From Omnitrophica WOR_2 bacterium RIFCSPLOWO2_01_FULL_41_12 (lineage in GTDB: Bacteria; Omnitrophota; Gorgyraeia; Gygaellales; Profunditerraquicolaceae): a DNA stretch of 11,783 bases. The DNA is taken from positions 370 through 12,152 of the forward strand of contig MHGW01000039.1 in NCBI GenBank assembly GCA_001805765.1. Direction: 5' to 3'. The notes below the pieces were generated by a model. The model saw nothing but the letters and a program-made list of their open reading frames with translations. It ran no database searches and was not told the DNA's origin. The translations under genes were made by a program, and so were the position numbers. Below are positions 1 through 7,373 of this stretch, one piece after another; within the stretch, counting starts at the first letter, position 1; every line of letters begins with the position of its first letter.

Positions 1-687
1 TTCAAATTTATTGGCAATTTTTATCAGCCTGCTTCCTTTGGGAATACGCGATTTTACAAAACCGTCCAGAGAACCCCGAAAACGATTATATATAGGTAAA
101 GAGATGATCTTATTCAAATAGGTGCTTAAGGCGCCGACATTGGGAGCGATACTTAATTCATTGGTGTTTAAGACTACCAGTATGTCTTTTTTGAGGTGTC
201 CGGCATTATTTAAGCCTTCAAAACATAATCCGCCGCTTAGTGAACCATCGCCGATTACTGCCGCCACTTTATAATAATTTTGGCTGGGCAAACTCTCTCT
301 GGCGCAGGCCAGGCCTAAGGCCAAAGATACGGCCGTAGAACTGTGGCCGGTAGTAAAGGCATCGTAAACAGATTCGTCTTTGCAAGGGAAGCCGCTTAAT
401 CCCTGATATTGGCGTAGGTGAGAAAAAGCCTGATTTCTTCCGCTAAGAATCTTATGCGCATAAACCTGGTGGCCGACATCAAAGACTATTTTATCCTTAG
501 GCATATCCAGGCAGTAATGTAAGGCCAGGATTAATTCTACGGCTCCTAAACTGGAGGCTAGATGTCCTCCGGTTGAGGAGACTACCTCGATTATCCGCTC
601 TCTAATTTCCTGCGCCAATTGCGGCAGTTGTTCTAAAGAAAGCTTCTTTAAATCTTGCGCCGAATTTATTTTTTCTAACAAGGTCAT
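1..687 (-). CDS. dxs: 1-deoxy-D-xylulose-5-phosphate synthase, N-terminal part (runs off left edge)
   Basis: Dxs condenses pyruvate and glyceraldehyde 3-phosphate into DXP using thiamine diphosphate (ThDP), the entry step of the MEP isoprenoid pathway, in the cytosol. I translated 229 codons from an ATG at 685-687; the frame is still open at base 1, so about 400 C-terminal residues lie outside. Seen: the N-terminal ThDP-domain motif with His42 (STGGHLAS), DVGHQ with His73, GHSST at about 114-118, and the ThDP/Mg motif GDG (146-148) followed by Asn176. The usual LNDNEMSI reads LNTNELSI here, so the middle Asp is Thr175 and the Met is Leu178, while the Mg-ligand Asn is kept. The start ATG overlaps the xseB stop as ATGA, which implies translational coupling. 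In many bacteria ispA lies between xseB and dxs; it is absent here. The identification is secure; only the C-terminus is unseen. Confidence 0.95.
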   Translation of the reverse strand, partial: MTLLEKINSAQDLKKLSLEQLPQLAQEIRERIIEVVSSTGGHLASSLGAVELILALHYCLDMPKDKIVFDVGHQVYAHKILSGRNQAFSHLRQYQGLSGFPCKDESVYDAFTTGHSSTAVSLALGLACARESLPSQNYYKVAAVIGDGSLSGGLCFEGLNNAGHLKKDILVVLNTNELSIAPNVGALSTYLNKIISLPIYNRFRGSLDGFVKSRIPKGSRLIKIANKFE

Positions 688-920
688 TGCTCTATCTTGG
701 TTTCGTCCAATGGCTTTAATTCAAAATCGCCTTTTTTATTTTTTACCAGGAGGTCAATTTTTTTCTTGGCATTCCCTAACCTAAAGGAACATAGCCGCGA
801 CAGTTCAATACCTTCCTGATATTTCTTTAATGCCTCATCCAAAGATAAATCCCCTTTTTCCAAATCTTCCACGATTTTTTCCAGTTTTTTGAGCGCGTCC
901 TCAAACTTCATCTCTGCCAT
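684..920 (-). CDS. xseB: Exodeoxyribonuclease VII small subunit
   Basis: XseB is the small subunit of exonuclease VII, which degrades single-stranded DNA from both ends to acidic oligonucleotides. Several XseB copies bind the C-terminal helices of one XseA. The 78-residue product has the normal family length and the typical opening, KFEDALKKLEKIVEDLEKGD, followed by LSLDEALKKYQEGIEL, an all-helical heptad pattern. The ATG is one base after the xseA stop and has a strong Shine-Dalgarno (GGGAGG, nine bases upstream) placed inside the last xseA codons. The good ribosome site fits the need for more XseB than XseA, which is inference. The stop overlaps the dxs start by four bases (ATGA). Nothing appears broken. 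Confidence 0.95.
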   Translation of the reverse strand: MAEMKFEDALKKLEKIVEDLEKGDLSLDEALKKYQEGIELSRLCSFRLGNAKKKIDLLVKNKKGDFELKPLDETKIEQ

Positions 921-921
921 T

Positions 922-2163
922 TTAATAAACCTCCCTTACCTGGCTTAAAATTTCTCCCTTGTGCAGTCTGGTCTTAATCACCTCTCCGGCTTTTATTGCC
1001 TTTGCCTCTTTTATTACCGCGCCATCAGCCATCTTAAAGGTAATGCTATAACCCCGCGCTAATATATTTAAAGGGCTAAGGCCGGATAACTTTTCTATGG
1101 CCTTAGTAAATTCTGATTGCTTTAATTTCATAAAGTGCGTCATGCGCACATAAATCTGCCGGGCAAAATCCCGGGCCCTTTCCTGATACTCATCAATTAA
1201 AACTACGGGATTCTTCAGCCTGAGCCGGTGCATAAGCGCATCTATAGTATCTTGAAAATTCTGGCCTAAATCTAAAAATGATTGCTTCAGGTTTTTAATT
1301 AAAGAATCTAGATTGTCTTTTAAATCTTCTTTTTTAGGAATGACTATTTCTGCGGCTACAGAAGGAGTGGCTGCCCTTAAGTCCGCTACTAAATCCGCTA
1401 TAGTGACATCCCGCTCATGGCCTACTGCCGAAATCACGGGTATCTGGGAATGATAAATTGCCCTGGCCACCACCTCTTCATTAAATGCCCAGAGGTCTTC
1501 TGTGCTTCCTCCGCCGCGGCCGACAATCATCACCTCAATACGTTCATTTCCGGATACCCGACTATTAAAATCGTTAAAATCTTTTATCCCTAAGGCAATT
1601 TCTTCTTTAGCGTTTTCTCCCTGCACCCGCACCGGATTAATAATGATGTGCACATCCTTAAATCTTCTCTCCAGAACCTTTAAGACATCTTTTATGGCTG
1701 CGCCCGAGAGAGAAGTCACTACGCCGATGCGGGAAGGAAGATAGGGAATGGGTCTTTTATGGGCTAAAGAAAAGAGCCCTTCTTTTTCTAACTTTTGTTT
1801 TAATTGCTCCAGGGCTAATTGCAGGCTGCCTATACCTTTAGGTTCAATCTTTTCAATAATTAACTGGTATTGGCCGCGCGGGGCATAAACCTCTACCTTG
1901 CCCAAACAGATTACCTTCAGGCCATCTTCAATCTTAAACTTGATCTCTTTGCTGTTGCGGTTAAAAATTACCGCAGTTAATATTGCAGCCTGGTCTTTTA
2001 AAGAAAGATAATCGTGGCCTGATGGGTATTGTCTAAAATTAGAAACCTCTCCTTCTACCCAAACTTCAGCAAAATTGCTTTCTAAGATTAATTTGATATC
2101 CTGGGTAATTTCGGAGACAGTAAAGATACGCCTAGTTTTAATCTCACTGCTCTGCAGGGACAT
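922..2163 (-). CDS. xseA: Exodeoxyribonuclease VII large subunit
   Basis: XseA is the catalytic subunit of exonuclease VII, acting on single-stranded DNA ends in repair and in limiting damage. The 413-residue product matches the family length. An N-terminal OB-fold (about residues 13-110, opening IFTVSEIT and including VWVEGEVSNFRQYPSGHDYLSLKD) is followed by the catalytic domain. That domain has RIGVVTSLSGAAIKDV at about 145-160, GRGGGSTEDLWAFNEE at about 215-230 and GHERDVTIADLVADLRAATP at about 248-267, then a helical C-terminus expected to bind XseB. The ATG at 2161-2163 lies 20 bases inside the preceding glycosidase gene and has a GGAAG ribosome site six bases upstream, so translation is probably coupled. 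No later Met is close enough to compete. Ordinary xseA-xseB pair. Confidence 0.96.
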   Translation of the reverse strand: MSLQSSEIKTRRIFTVSEITQDIKLILESNFAEVWVEGEVSNFRQYPSGHDYLSLKDQAAILTAVIFNRNSKEIKFKIEDGLKVICLGKVEVYAPRGQYQLIIEKIEPKGIGSLQLALEQLKQKLEKEGLFSLAHKRPIPYLPSRIGVVTSLSGAAIKDVLKVLERRFKDVHIIINPVRVQGENAKEEIALGIKDFNDFNSRVSGNERIEVMIVGRGGGSTEDLWAFNEEVVARAIYHSQIPVISAVGHERDVTIADLVADLRAATPSVAAEIVIPKKEDLKDNLDSLIKNLKQSFLDLGQNFQDTIDALMHRLRLKNPVVLIDEYQERARDFARQIYVRMTHFMKLKQSEFTKAIEKLSGLSPLNILARGYSITFKMADGAVIKEAKAIKAGEVIKTRLHKGEILSQVREVY

Positions 2164-3880
2164 TTTTTTCTTCCGGGGGTTTCTGTTTTAAGACAATCAA
2201 ATTTACCGAATAAGGACTTAAGGTTAGGGTTTCCTGATATAAATCGGTTGTGTTGACTTCCTTTTTTTCTAAAGGCGTAAATTCGCAATCCAAACTACAG
2301 GATGAATCTATGGCGTATCTTTGGTATAAATAATTTGCTTTGAGATTTTTCAGGCTTAACGTTAAATTACGACTGGAAGAATTAAATTTAGCCGCTTGAG
2401 CATTTAATTCATGCACCTTCTTTAATAAGTTCTTCACTTTCTTGGTCGGCCTGGGCCGCACATTAGCCATGTCCGGCTGACCGGCCAATATCTTCTCCAA
2501 TTTATCGGTCTTGATTAAATTCAAGAGCATTTTTCTTTCTGCTCCGTTTAACGTAGCGATATTCTTAGATAAGAAACTGGTGGCTACATCCGGGTCAATA
2601 TAGTTATAGACCAAAATGGCGATGTAGTCCTTGCCTTTAGTGGCGATTACCCCCACAAATTCATCATTGAATTTTGCCGGAGCGGAAAACATATCGCTTC
2701 CTAAGTTAGCCAATATCTTAAAGACGTTATATGTGGACTTAGGCCCGCCTTTATAATTAGAGCCTTCGGGGTCAAACCAAAATATACCCACGTTCCTGAC
2801 TACGGCCTCTTTATTGTTCTGGAAATCCTCTAAAGAAAAGTAGAGTTGATAGTCTAGGCCTGCCTCATACATATTTTTTATCCGGCTGGGGATATAACTT
2901 GAGGAGATAAAAGATTTTTCCTTTCTTTCTACAGAGACATTAATATTACGGTCATAGTTCCACTCATCCACAATTAATGGCAGATTGCGGTCAAAATTAA
3001 AATAGGAAAGCCAATCCCGGATGAGCGCCACCGGAGTCTTATTATAAATAGTCCACCCTTTCTCAATCTTAGGGTCGGTGGAGTAGGTATGCCAGCTAAT
3101 AAAATTCAAAGGGAGTTTATAGTGCGCGCAAAATCTGATTAATTCATAAATCAGGCTATTTTCCGCAGTCAGGATAGTATTTCCGTCGAGATTCTGGAAC
3201 CACCAACTTGTGCTTGGGCCGCCAATAGGTATATGTATCTTGGTTTCCGCCTCTAATTCCTTTACGCTTTCAGCTAGCGCCCGGTATAAATTAAAATATT
3301 CCTGTTTTCTGCCCAGAAAGAAATCATCCAAATCCGGCGCATTCCAGATTTCATACCAGATATTATATCTTTTTTGGCAGCTTAAATTCCTGATCTGGGT
3401 TTTTACCAATTCTTTAAACGCCTTCGGATCCCAGGGCGGGCTTTTTTTATCCAAGACCTTACCCAGGCCTGCGGGTGTTCCAAATAAATCCAAAATCACT
3501 ATACCGCCTCCGGCATTAATCTTGCGAATGATATTTTCATAATTAGCCAATAACTTGTCCTGTTGTTCTTTGTCCTTGGCTAATTGATTTATCTCCCAAA
3601 GGTTATACTGGAGCCGATATAAACCATTAAATCCGATATCTTGCTCCCAGGCCTCTAAAACCTCCTGCGCTGCCAACTCCTGGGGCCAGCTCATCTGGCG
3701 GTGAAAACCCCGGCCGCTTAAATCAATGTTAGGCTTAAAGATTTTGGGCAAGGGCGTAGTATTTGAAGTGACATCGAGACTAAACTCAAGGTCACTATCT
3801 TGAGCAAGACATGTTAATGCAAAAGTCAAAACGCAAAATGTAAAACTACAATTTAAAATTAAAAATTTAAATTTACTCAT
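2144..3880 (-). CDS. Exported GH39-like glycoside hydrolase with Ala at the acid/base position
   Basis: The 578-residue protein begins with a basic start and a hydrophobic core (residues 1-26, ending TCLAQ), a plausible type I signal peptide, so it is probably exported. The body looks like a clan GH-A (beta/alpha)8 glycosidase, closest by eye to GH39. Landmarks are GGIVILDLFGTP at about 125-136, YEIWNAPDLDDFFLG at 176-190, SWHTYS at 262-267 and LPLIVDEWNYD at 300-310. A beta-rich C-terminal part (about 390-570) probably forms an accessory sandwich. In GH39 the acid/base Glu sits in WNEP; here the codon at 3338-3340 is GCG (Ala181). The nucleophile candidate Glu306 is kept. It may be a carbohydrate-binding pseudoenzyme or use another proton donor; substrate unknown. 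The ATG overlaps the ymdB-like stop by eight bases, and the stop overlaps xseA by 20. No strong ribosome site is visible. The fold call is good; the exact family is moderate. Confidence 0.8.
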   Translation of the reverse strand: MSKFKFLILNCSFTFCVLTFALTCLAQDSDLEFSLDVTSNTTPLPKIFKPNIDLSGRGFHRQMSWPQELAAQEVLEAWEQDIGFNGLYRLQYNLWEINQLAKDKEQQDKLLANYENIIRKINAGGGIVILDLFGTPAGLGKVLDKKSPPWDPKAFKELVKTQIRNLSCQKRYNIWYEIWNAPDLDDFFLGRKQEYFNLYRALAESVKELEAETKIHIPIGGPSTSWWFQNLDGNTILTAENSLIYELIRFCAHYKLPLNFISWHTYSTDPKIEKGWTIYNKTPVALIRDWLSYFNFDRNLPLIVDEWNYDRNINVSVERKEKSFISSSYIPSRIKNMYEAGLDYQLYFSLEDFQNNKEAVVRNVGIFWFDPEGSNYKGGPKSTYNVFKILANLGSDMFSAPAKFNDEFVGVIATKGKDYIAILVYNYIDPDVATSFLSKNIATLNGAERKMLLNLIKTDKLEKILAGQPDMANVRPRPTKKVKNLLKKVHELNAQAAKFNSSSRNLTLSLKNLKANYLYQRYAIDSSCSLDCEFTPLEKKEVNTTDLYQETLTLSPYSVNLIVLKQKPPEEKNVPAEQ

Positions 3881-4658
3881 TTAATTTTTTCTGTATTCTG
3901 GTAATTGACCTTGCTTTCCCTGTATCCTCGTCAATATCCAAGACCGCTCCTTGCAACTGCACATTCTCACGAGCCACTTCAAATCTTATGGGTATTTGGG
4001 TGAGAAATCTTTCCAAGACATCTTCTATTCTTCTGCCAATCACGGAATCGCAAGGCCCGGTCATACCTACGTCCGTAATGTAGGCGCTGCCTTTGGGTAA
4101 AATTTTCTCATCCGCGGTTTGGATATGCGTATGGGTGCCTAAAACTGCGCTCACCCTGCCATCCAAGTACCAGCCCAGGGCTACTTTTTCTGAAGTGGCC
4201 TCCGCATGGATATCCACGATAATTATCTTGGTCTCTTTGGATAATTCTTCCTGCGCCCTCAAGCTGGTTTTAAAAGGGCATTCCAGCGCCTCCATAAAGA
4301 CCCGGCCATTGACATTGACCACGCCTACTTTTAATCCTTTGCGGGAGGTAAATAGACTGAATCCTCGTCCGGGTGCGCCGGCAGGAAAATTCGCCGGCCT
4401 TAAAATTCTTTCTTCCTGTGCTATCATCTCAAAAATTTCTCTTTTTTTCCAGATATGGTCTCCGGAAGTAAGCACATTGACCCCGGCAGCAAATAATTCT
4501 TCGGCCACGCGCGGCGTAATCCCCGAACCTCCGGCGGCATTTTCCGCATTGGCAATCACAAAATCCAGCTTATACTCTTTCGTTAAAGCAGGAAGAAGTT
4601 TTTGTATTGCCTCTCTACCTGGTGAGCCTACTATGTCGCCAATGAATAAAATGTTCAT
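3873..4658 (-). CDS. ymdB: YmdB-like metallophosphoesterase (TIGR00282 family)
   Basis: This is a calcineurin-like phosphoesterase of the YmdB family. In Bacillus and Deinococcus these act as metal-dependent 2',3'-cyclic nucleotide phosphodiesterases and influence colony and biofilm behaviour. I chose the ATG at 4656-4658 (261 residues, starting MNILFIGDIVGSPGR), because that is where family similarity begins and GGGAG lies ten bases upstream. An in-frame GTG at 4680-4682 would add eight unsupported residues. Metal ligands visible in B. subtilis numbering are Asp8, Glu39, Asn40, His68 and His151, plus the GTHTH pair His176/His178. The usual GNH motif reads GDH here (Asp67 for Asn), and the following W-D is W-K. 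It follows rny, the same order as ymdA-ymdB in Bacillus, with a hairpin between the two. The stop overlaps the next gene's start by eight bases. Confidence 0.93.
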   Translation of the reverse strand: MNILFIGDIVGSPGREAIQKLLPALTKEYKLDFVIANAENAAGGSGITPRVAEELFAAGVNVLTSGDHIWKKREIFEMIAQEERILRPANFPAGAPGRGFSLFTSRKGLKVGVVNVNGRVFMEALECPFKTSLRAQEELSKETKIIIVDIHAEATSEKVALGWYLDGRVSAVLGTHTHIQTADEKILPKGSAYITDVGMTGPCDSVIGRRIEDVLERFLTQIPIRFEVARENVQLQGAVLDIDEDTGKARSITRIQKKLNE

Positions 4659-4694
4659 TTTTGCGTATCTCCCAAACAACACTTATCTTGTCGT

Positions 4695-4721
4695 GGGACA
4701 GTCCCCTTCGGGGACAGTCCC
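4695..4721. repeat. Palindromic hairpin element between rny and ymdB
   Basis: Two 12-base arms, GGGACAGTCCCC (4695-4706) and GGGGACAGTCCC (4710-4721), are separated by TTC. They pair over the full length except for one A·A mismatch at the centre of each arm. Each arm is itself nearly palindromic (GGGAC-N-GTCCC). The element lies 12 bases beyond the rny stop and before the ymdB ribosome site. No U-run follows in the direction of transcription, so it is not a classical terminator. The appearance is that of a REP-like dispersed palindrome; that identity is inference from form only. It could stabilise the rny 3' end or tune ymdB expression. Confidence 0.7.
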
Positions 4722-4733
4722 TACTGGCAATGC

Positions 4734-6287
4734 TTATTTCGCATACTCTATAGACCGAGTCTCTCTTATCACTGTCACTTTAATTTGGCCCGGATACTCC
4801 ATTCCTTCCTCTATCTTTTTGCGGATATCCCGCGCCAGATTCATAGCATCGGCGTCGGAAATTTTCTCCGGCTGCACAATCACCCGTATTTCTCTGCCCG
4901 CTTGTATGGCAAAGGATTTCTCCACACCCTTAAAGAGATTAGCAATGGATTCTAATTTTTCCAATCTCTTTATGTAAGTCTCTAGGGTTTCTCGCCTGGC
5001 TCCGGGCCGGGTAGCGCTGATGGCATCCCCTGCTACTGCCAAAATCGCATACATGCTCTGGGGTGCTGTTTCTTCATGGTGCGCCTCAATGGCATGCACC
5101 ACCTCCTGCGCTTCATTATATTTTCTGGCCAGTTCCGCCCCGATTTTAGCGTGCGTGCCCTCCACCTGATGGTCAACGGCCTTACCGATATCATGCAATA
5201 AGCCTATACGCCGGGCCAGCCTAAAATCAAATCCTATTTCCGAGGCTATTGCACCCACCAGAAAAGAGACTTCTTTGGAATGCTGCAGGGCATTTTGGCC
5301 GAAGCTGGTGCGATACTTTAACCGTCCCAATAATTTGATTAGCTCCGGATGCAAACCATTCACCCCGGCTTCAAAGGCAACGCGCTCTCCTTCTTCGCGA
5401 ATCTTCTCGTCCATCTCTTTCTTGGTCTTCTCCACTATCTCTTCAATCCTTCCCGGATGAATCCTGCCATCAGTAATAAGCTTCTCTAAGCTCAAGCGCG
5501 CGATCTCCCGGCGCACCGTATCAAAAGCAGATAAAGTCACTGCCTCAGGCGTATCATCAATAATCACATCCACTCCGGTAGCCATTTCCAGGGCGCGGAT
5601 ATTTCTTCCTTCCCTGCCGATGACCCTGCCTTTCATTTCGTCGTTAGGCAGATTTACCACGCTGACCGTGGATTCTACTGTATGTTCCACCGCGCACTTT
5701 TGAATAGCCAGGCTCAGTATTTCTCTCGCCTTCTTATCGGTGATGCTGCGCAATTCTTCCTCGTGTCTCTTAATCAGCCCCGCTTTTTCATTGTTTAATT
5801 CTTCATTCAGGCGGCTCAGTAATATCTGTTTTGCTTCTTCGGCAGACAAAGAAGAGATTTTCTGCAGCCTTTCTTTTTCTTCGGCGATAAGCAACTGCAG
5901 CTGATTTTCTTTGGCCTTCACTGCATCTTCTAATTTCTTGATATTCTCCTGCCTTAACCCTATCTCTTTTTCTTTTGTCTCAAGAAGCAGGAGCCTGCGC
6001 TCAATATTCTCTTCTTTTTGCGTCAGCCTTTTCTCTAAATTGGATATCTCCAGGCGCCGGTCTTTAGTCTCGCGCTCAAAGTCCTGGCGCATGCGATACA
6101 AAAGGTCCTTTGCTTCCAGTTCCGCTTCCCGGCGTTTGTCCTGCGCCTCTTTTTTGGCCTGCTCTAAGATCTGTTTGGCCTTTTCTGTAGCGTCCTGAAT
6201 CTTTTTTTCGGCTACGTATCGTCTCAATAAATATCCTGCGTAAACCGAGACTACGGCAACCACCATAAATATAATTAGGTTTAACAT
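4734..6287 (-). CDS. rny: Ribonuclease Y
   Basis: RNase Y is the membrane-anchored endoribonuclease that starts mRNA decay in many bacteria without RNase E. The 517-residue product has the standard length and order. One N-terminal membrane helix (residues 2-20) is followed by a long charged coiled coil (about 25-200), then a KH domain with the GxxG loop GREG at 224-227 (RVIGREGRNIRALE). Next comes the HD domain with the metal-binding pair His365-Asp366 in LLHDIGKA, and a conserved C-terminal domain ending IKVTVIRETRSIEYAK. The ATG at 6285-6287 has an AGGAGG ribosome site about 12 bases upstream, slightly far but good. About 49 bases separate it from fthC; I see no terminator there. Adjacent ymdB is the usual partner gene. 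All key residues are present. Confidence 0.97.
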   Translation of the reverse strand: MLNLIIFMVVAVVSVYAGYLLRRYVAEKKIQDATEKAKQILEQAKKEAQDKRREAELEAKDLLYRMRQDFERETKDRRLEISNLEKRLTQKEENIERRLLLLETKEKEIGLRQENIKKLEDAVKAKENQLQLLIAEEKERLQKISSLSAEEAKQILLSRLNEELNNEKAGLIKRHEEELRSITDKKAREILSLAIQKCAVEHTVESTVSVVNLPNDEMKGRVIGREGRNIRALEMATGVDVIIDDTPEAVTLSAFDTVRREIARLSLEKLITDGRIHPGRIEEIVEKTKKEMDEKIREEGERVAFEAGVNGLHPELIKLLGRLKYRTSFGQNALQHSKEVSFLVGAIASEIGFDFRLARRIGLLHDIGKAVDHQVEGTHAKIGAELARKYNEAQEVVHAIEAHHEETAPQSMYAILAVAGDAISATRPGARRETLETYIKRLEKLESIANLFKGVEKSFAIQAGREIRVIVQPEKISDADAMNLARDIRKKIEEGMEYPGQIKVTVIRETRSIEYAK

Positions 6288-6336
6288 GTTTGTAATCAGC
6301 CTCCTATCCTAAAAAATGATTATTAAAGGTGAAACT

Positions 6337-6957
6337 TCAGGCTAAGATAACTTTGTTGACGCGAACATCCGTGCTTGAGGCGGGTATTGTAGGTAAGATT
6401 TGAAAATCAAATGCCAGGCCAATTGAAGCTATGTTGGAGTTGAGTTTCTTTAAGAAACGGTCGTAGCAACCCTTGCCGCGGCCTAAGCGGTTGCCCTTTT
6501 TATCAAAGGCAACCCCAGGCACCACTACAAGGTCTAAGTCTTTAGGGGCAATGGACTTTTTGACTGCTGGTTCGCATATACCATAAGGACCCTTTTTTAG
6601 TTTTACCCGACCATGTAATATGCAGGGCCTTATTATTATTCTATTTTTGCTACAAACTGGCACGGCAATAATCTTACCTAATTTTTGTGCTTCTTTGATC
6701 ATCTTTTGCGTATCAACCTCGCCATCAAACGAGATGTAAAACATCACTCTCTGCGCTTTCTGAAAAATCTTTGTCCTAAACAGTTTATCTTTTATTACTC
6801 TGCTTTTCCTATTCCGCTCTTCCTCCTTCTGTGTTTTTAGTTTCAGAAGAATTTTACTACGGATTTGCCTCTTTGTCAACCCCCACACCAATTTGTTTAT
6901 AGGTAAGGCTAAATTCCTAATTGGTGTGGGGGTCAACCCTTTGGTCTTAGTGCTCAT
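6337..6957 (-). CDS. fthC: 5-formyltetrahydrofolate cyclo-ligase, start uncertain
   Basis: This enzyme uses ATP to convert 5-formyl-THF to 5,10-methenyl-THF, recycling folate (E. coli ygfA, B. subtilis yqgN family). The diagnostic motif is PGVAFDKKGNRLGRGKGCYD followed by RFL, at about residues 147-169 when counted from ATG 6957. Its second half is GRGKGC where most members have GYGGGY. The C-terminal HD pair of many homologues is replaced by SS (PASSTDVRVNKVI). Family similarity begins only at LTKRQIRSKILLKLK, which coincides with a TTG at 6877-6879 (about 180 residues, normal size). The frame is open upstream to an ATG at 6955-6957 that overlaps the iscU stop and has a weak AAGAG site. Using it adds 26 residues encoded largely by an inverted repeat. 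I annotate the longer form because of translational coupling, but the short TTG form is a real alternative. Confidence 0.87.
   Translation of the reverse strand: MSTKTKGLTPTPIRNLALPINKLVWGLTKRQIRSKILLKLKTQKEEERNRKSRVIKDKLFRTKIFQKAQRVMFYISFDGEVDTQKMIKEAQKLGKIIAVPVCSKNRIIIRPCILHGRVKLKKGPYGICEPAVKKSIAPKDLDLVVVPGVAFDKKGNRLGRGKGCYDRFLKKLNSNIASIGLAFDFQILPTIPASSTDVRVNKVILA
6879..6933. repeat. 15-bp perfect inverted repeat at the iscU-fthC junction
   Basis: Left arm ACCCCCACACCAATT (6879-6893) and right arm AATTGGTGTGGGGGT (6919-6933) are exact reverse complements separated by 25 bases. The arms end next to GTCAAC/GTCAAC-type flanks on both sides. The structure falls in the N-terminal extension of the fthC frame, outside the conserved enzyme, and its end overlaps the alternative TTG start. 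A stem this strong could mask or restrict fthC translation, or it may be an inserted palindromic element. No U-run follows, so it is not an obvious terminator. Confidence 0.75.
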
Positions 6958-7372
6958 GCGTATCACTCTTGGGCTCAAATGCGCTGGGGTCCTTGCCTAT
7001 CTTTTTATAATAATCCGCCAAGGCCGCCCTTAATGCCTGCTCGGCTAAGACCGAACAATGCATCTTTATCGGCGGCAACCCGCCTAATGCCTCAGCAACT
7101 GCGCGGTTAGAAATCTGCAAGGCCTCTTCCACGGTTTTTCCCTTGACCATCTCCGTAACCATAGAACTGGTGCTGATCGCCGCACCGCATCCGAAGGTCT
7201 TAAATTTTGCATCCACGATAATATCGTTCTCTACCTTAATATACATTCGCATCACGTCCCCGCAGACCGGATTCCCGACGTTACCGATACCGCTGGCATC
7301 GGGAATTTCCCCTACATTTCTGGGATGCGTGAAGTGGTCCATTACTTTATCGCTATAATTTAAGTCGCTCAT
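6947..7372 (-). CDS. iscU: Fe-S cluster assembly scaffold IscU/NifU-like
   Basis: IscU is the scaffold on which Fe-S clusters are built from cysteine-desulfurase sulfur and then passed to client proteins. The 141-residue product shows all ligands at near-E. coli positions: Cys37 and Asp39 in NPVCGD, Cys62 in FGCGAAIS, and His105-Cys106 in MHCSVLAEQALR. The LPPIK motif (99-103) matches the HscA-recognition motif LPPVK. The acidic/His tail ends THEH. The ATG comes one base after the metV-like stop, with no good Shine-Dalgarno, so coupling is likely. No iscS, iscR or hscA lies in the window, so the sulfur donor must be elsewhere. Its position after a cysteine-rich protein may reflect cluster supply to it (inference). 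Confidence 0.96.
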   Translation of the reverse strand: MSDLNYSDKVMDHFTHPRNVGEIPDASGIGNVGNPVCGDVMRMYIKVENDIIVDAKFKTFGCGAAISTSSMVTEMVKGKTVEEALQISNRAVAEALGGLPPIKMHCSVLAEQALRAALADYYKKIGKDPSAFEPKSDTHEH

Positions 7373-7373
7373 T

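Noticed and set aside
2088..2288. Minus-strand open frame of 66 codons across the xseA/GH39-like junction
   Set aside because: It is out of frame with both well-supported genes and has no recognisable content.
4659..4682. GTG start for ymdB adding eight residues
   Set aside because: The extra residues precede the conserved MNILFIGD start, and the GGGAG ribosome site fits the internal ATG better.
4093..4977. Long plus-strand open frame of 294 codons opposite ymdB and rny
   Set aside because: It is antisense to two clearly conserved genes, its translation has no recognisable domain, and part of it is simply the hairpin at 4695-4721 read as peptide.
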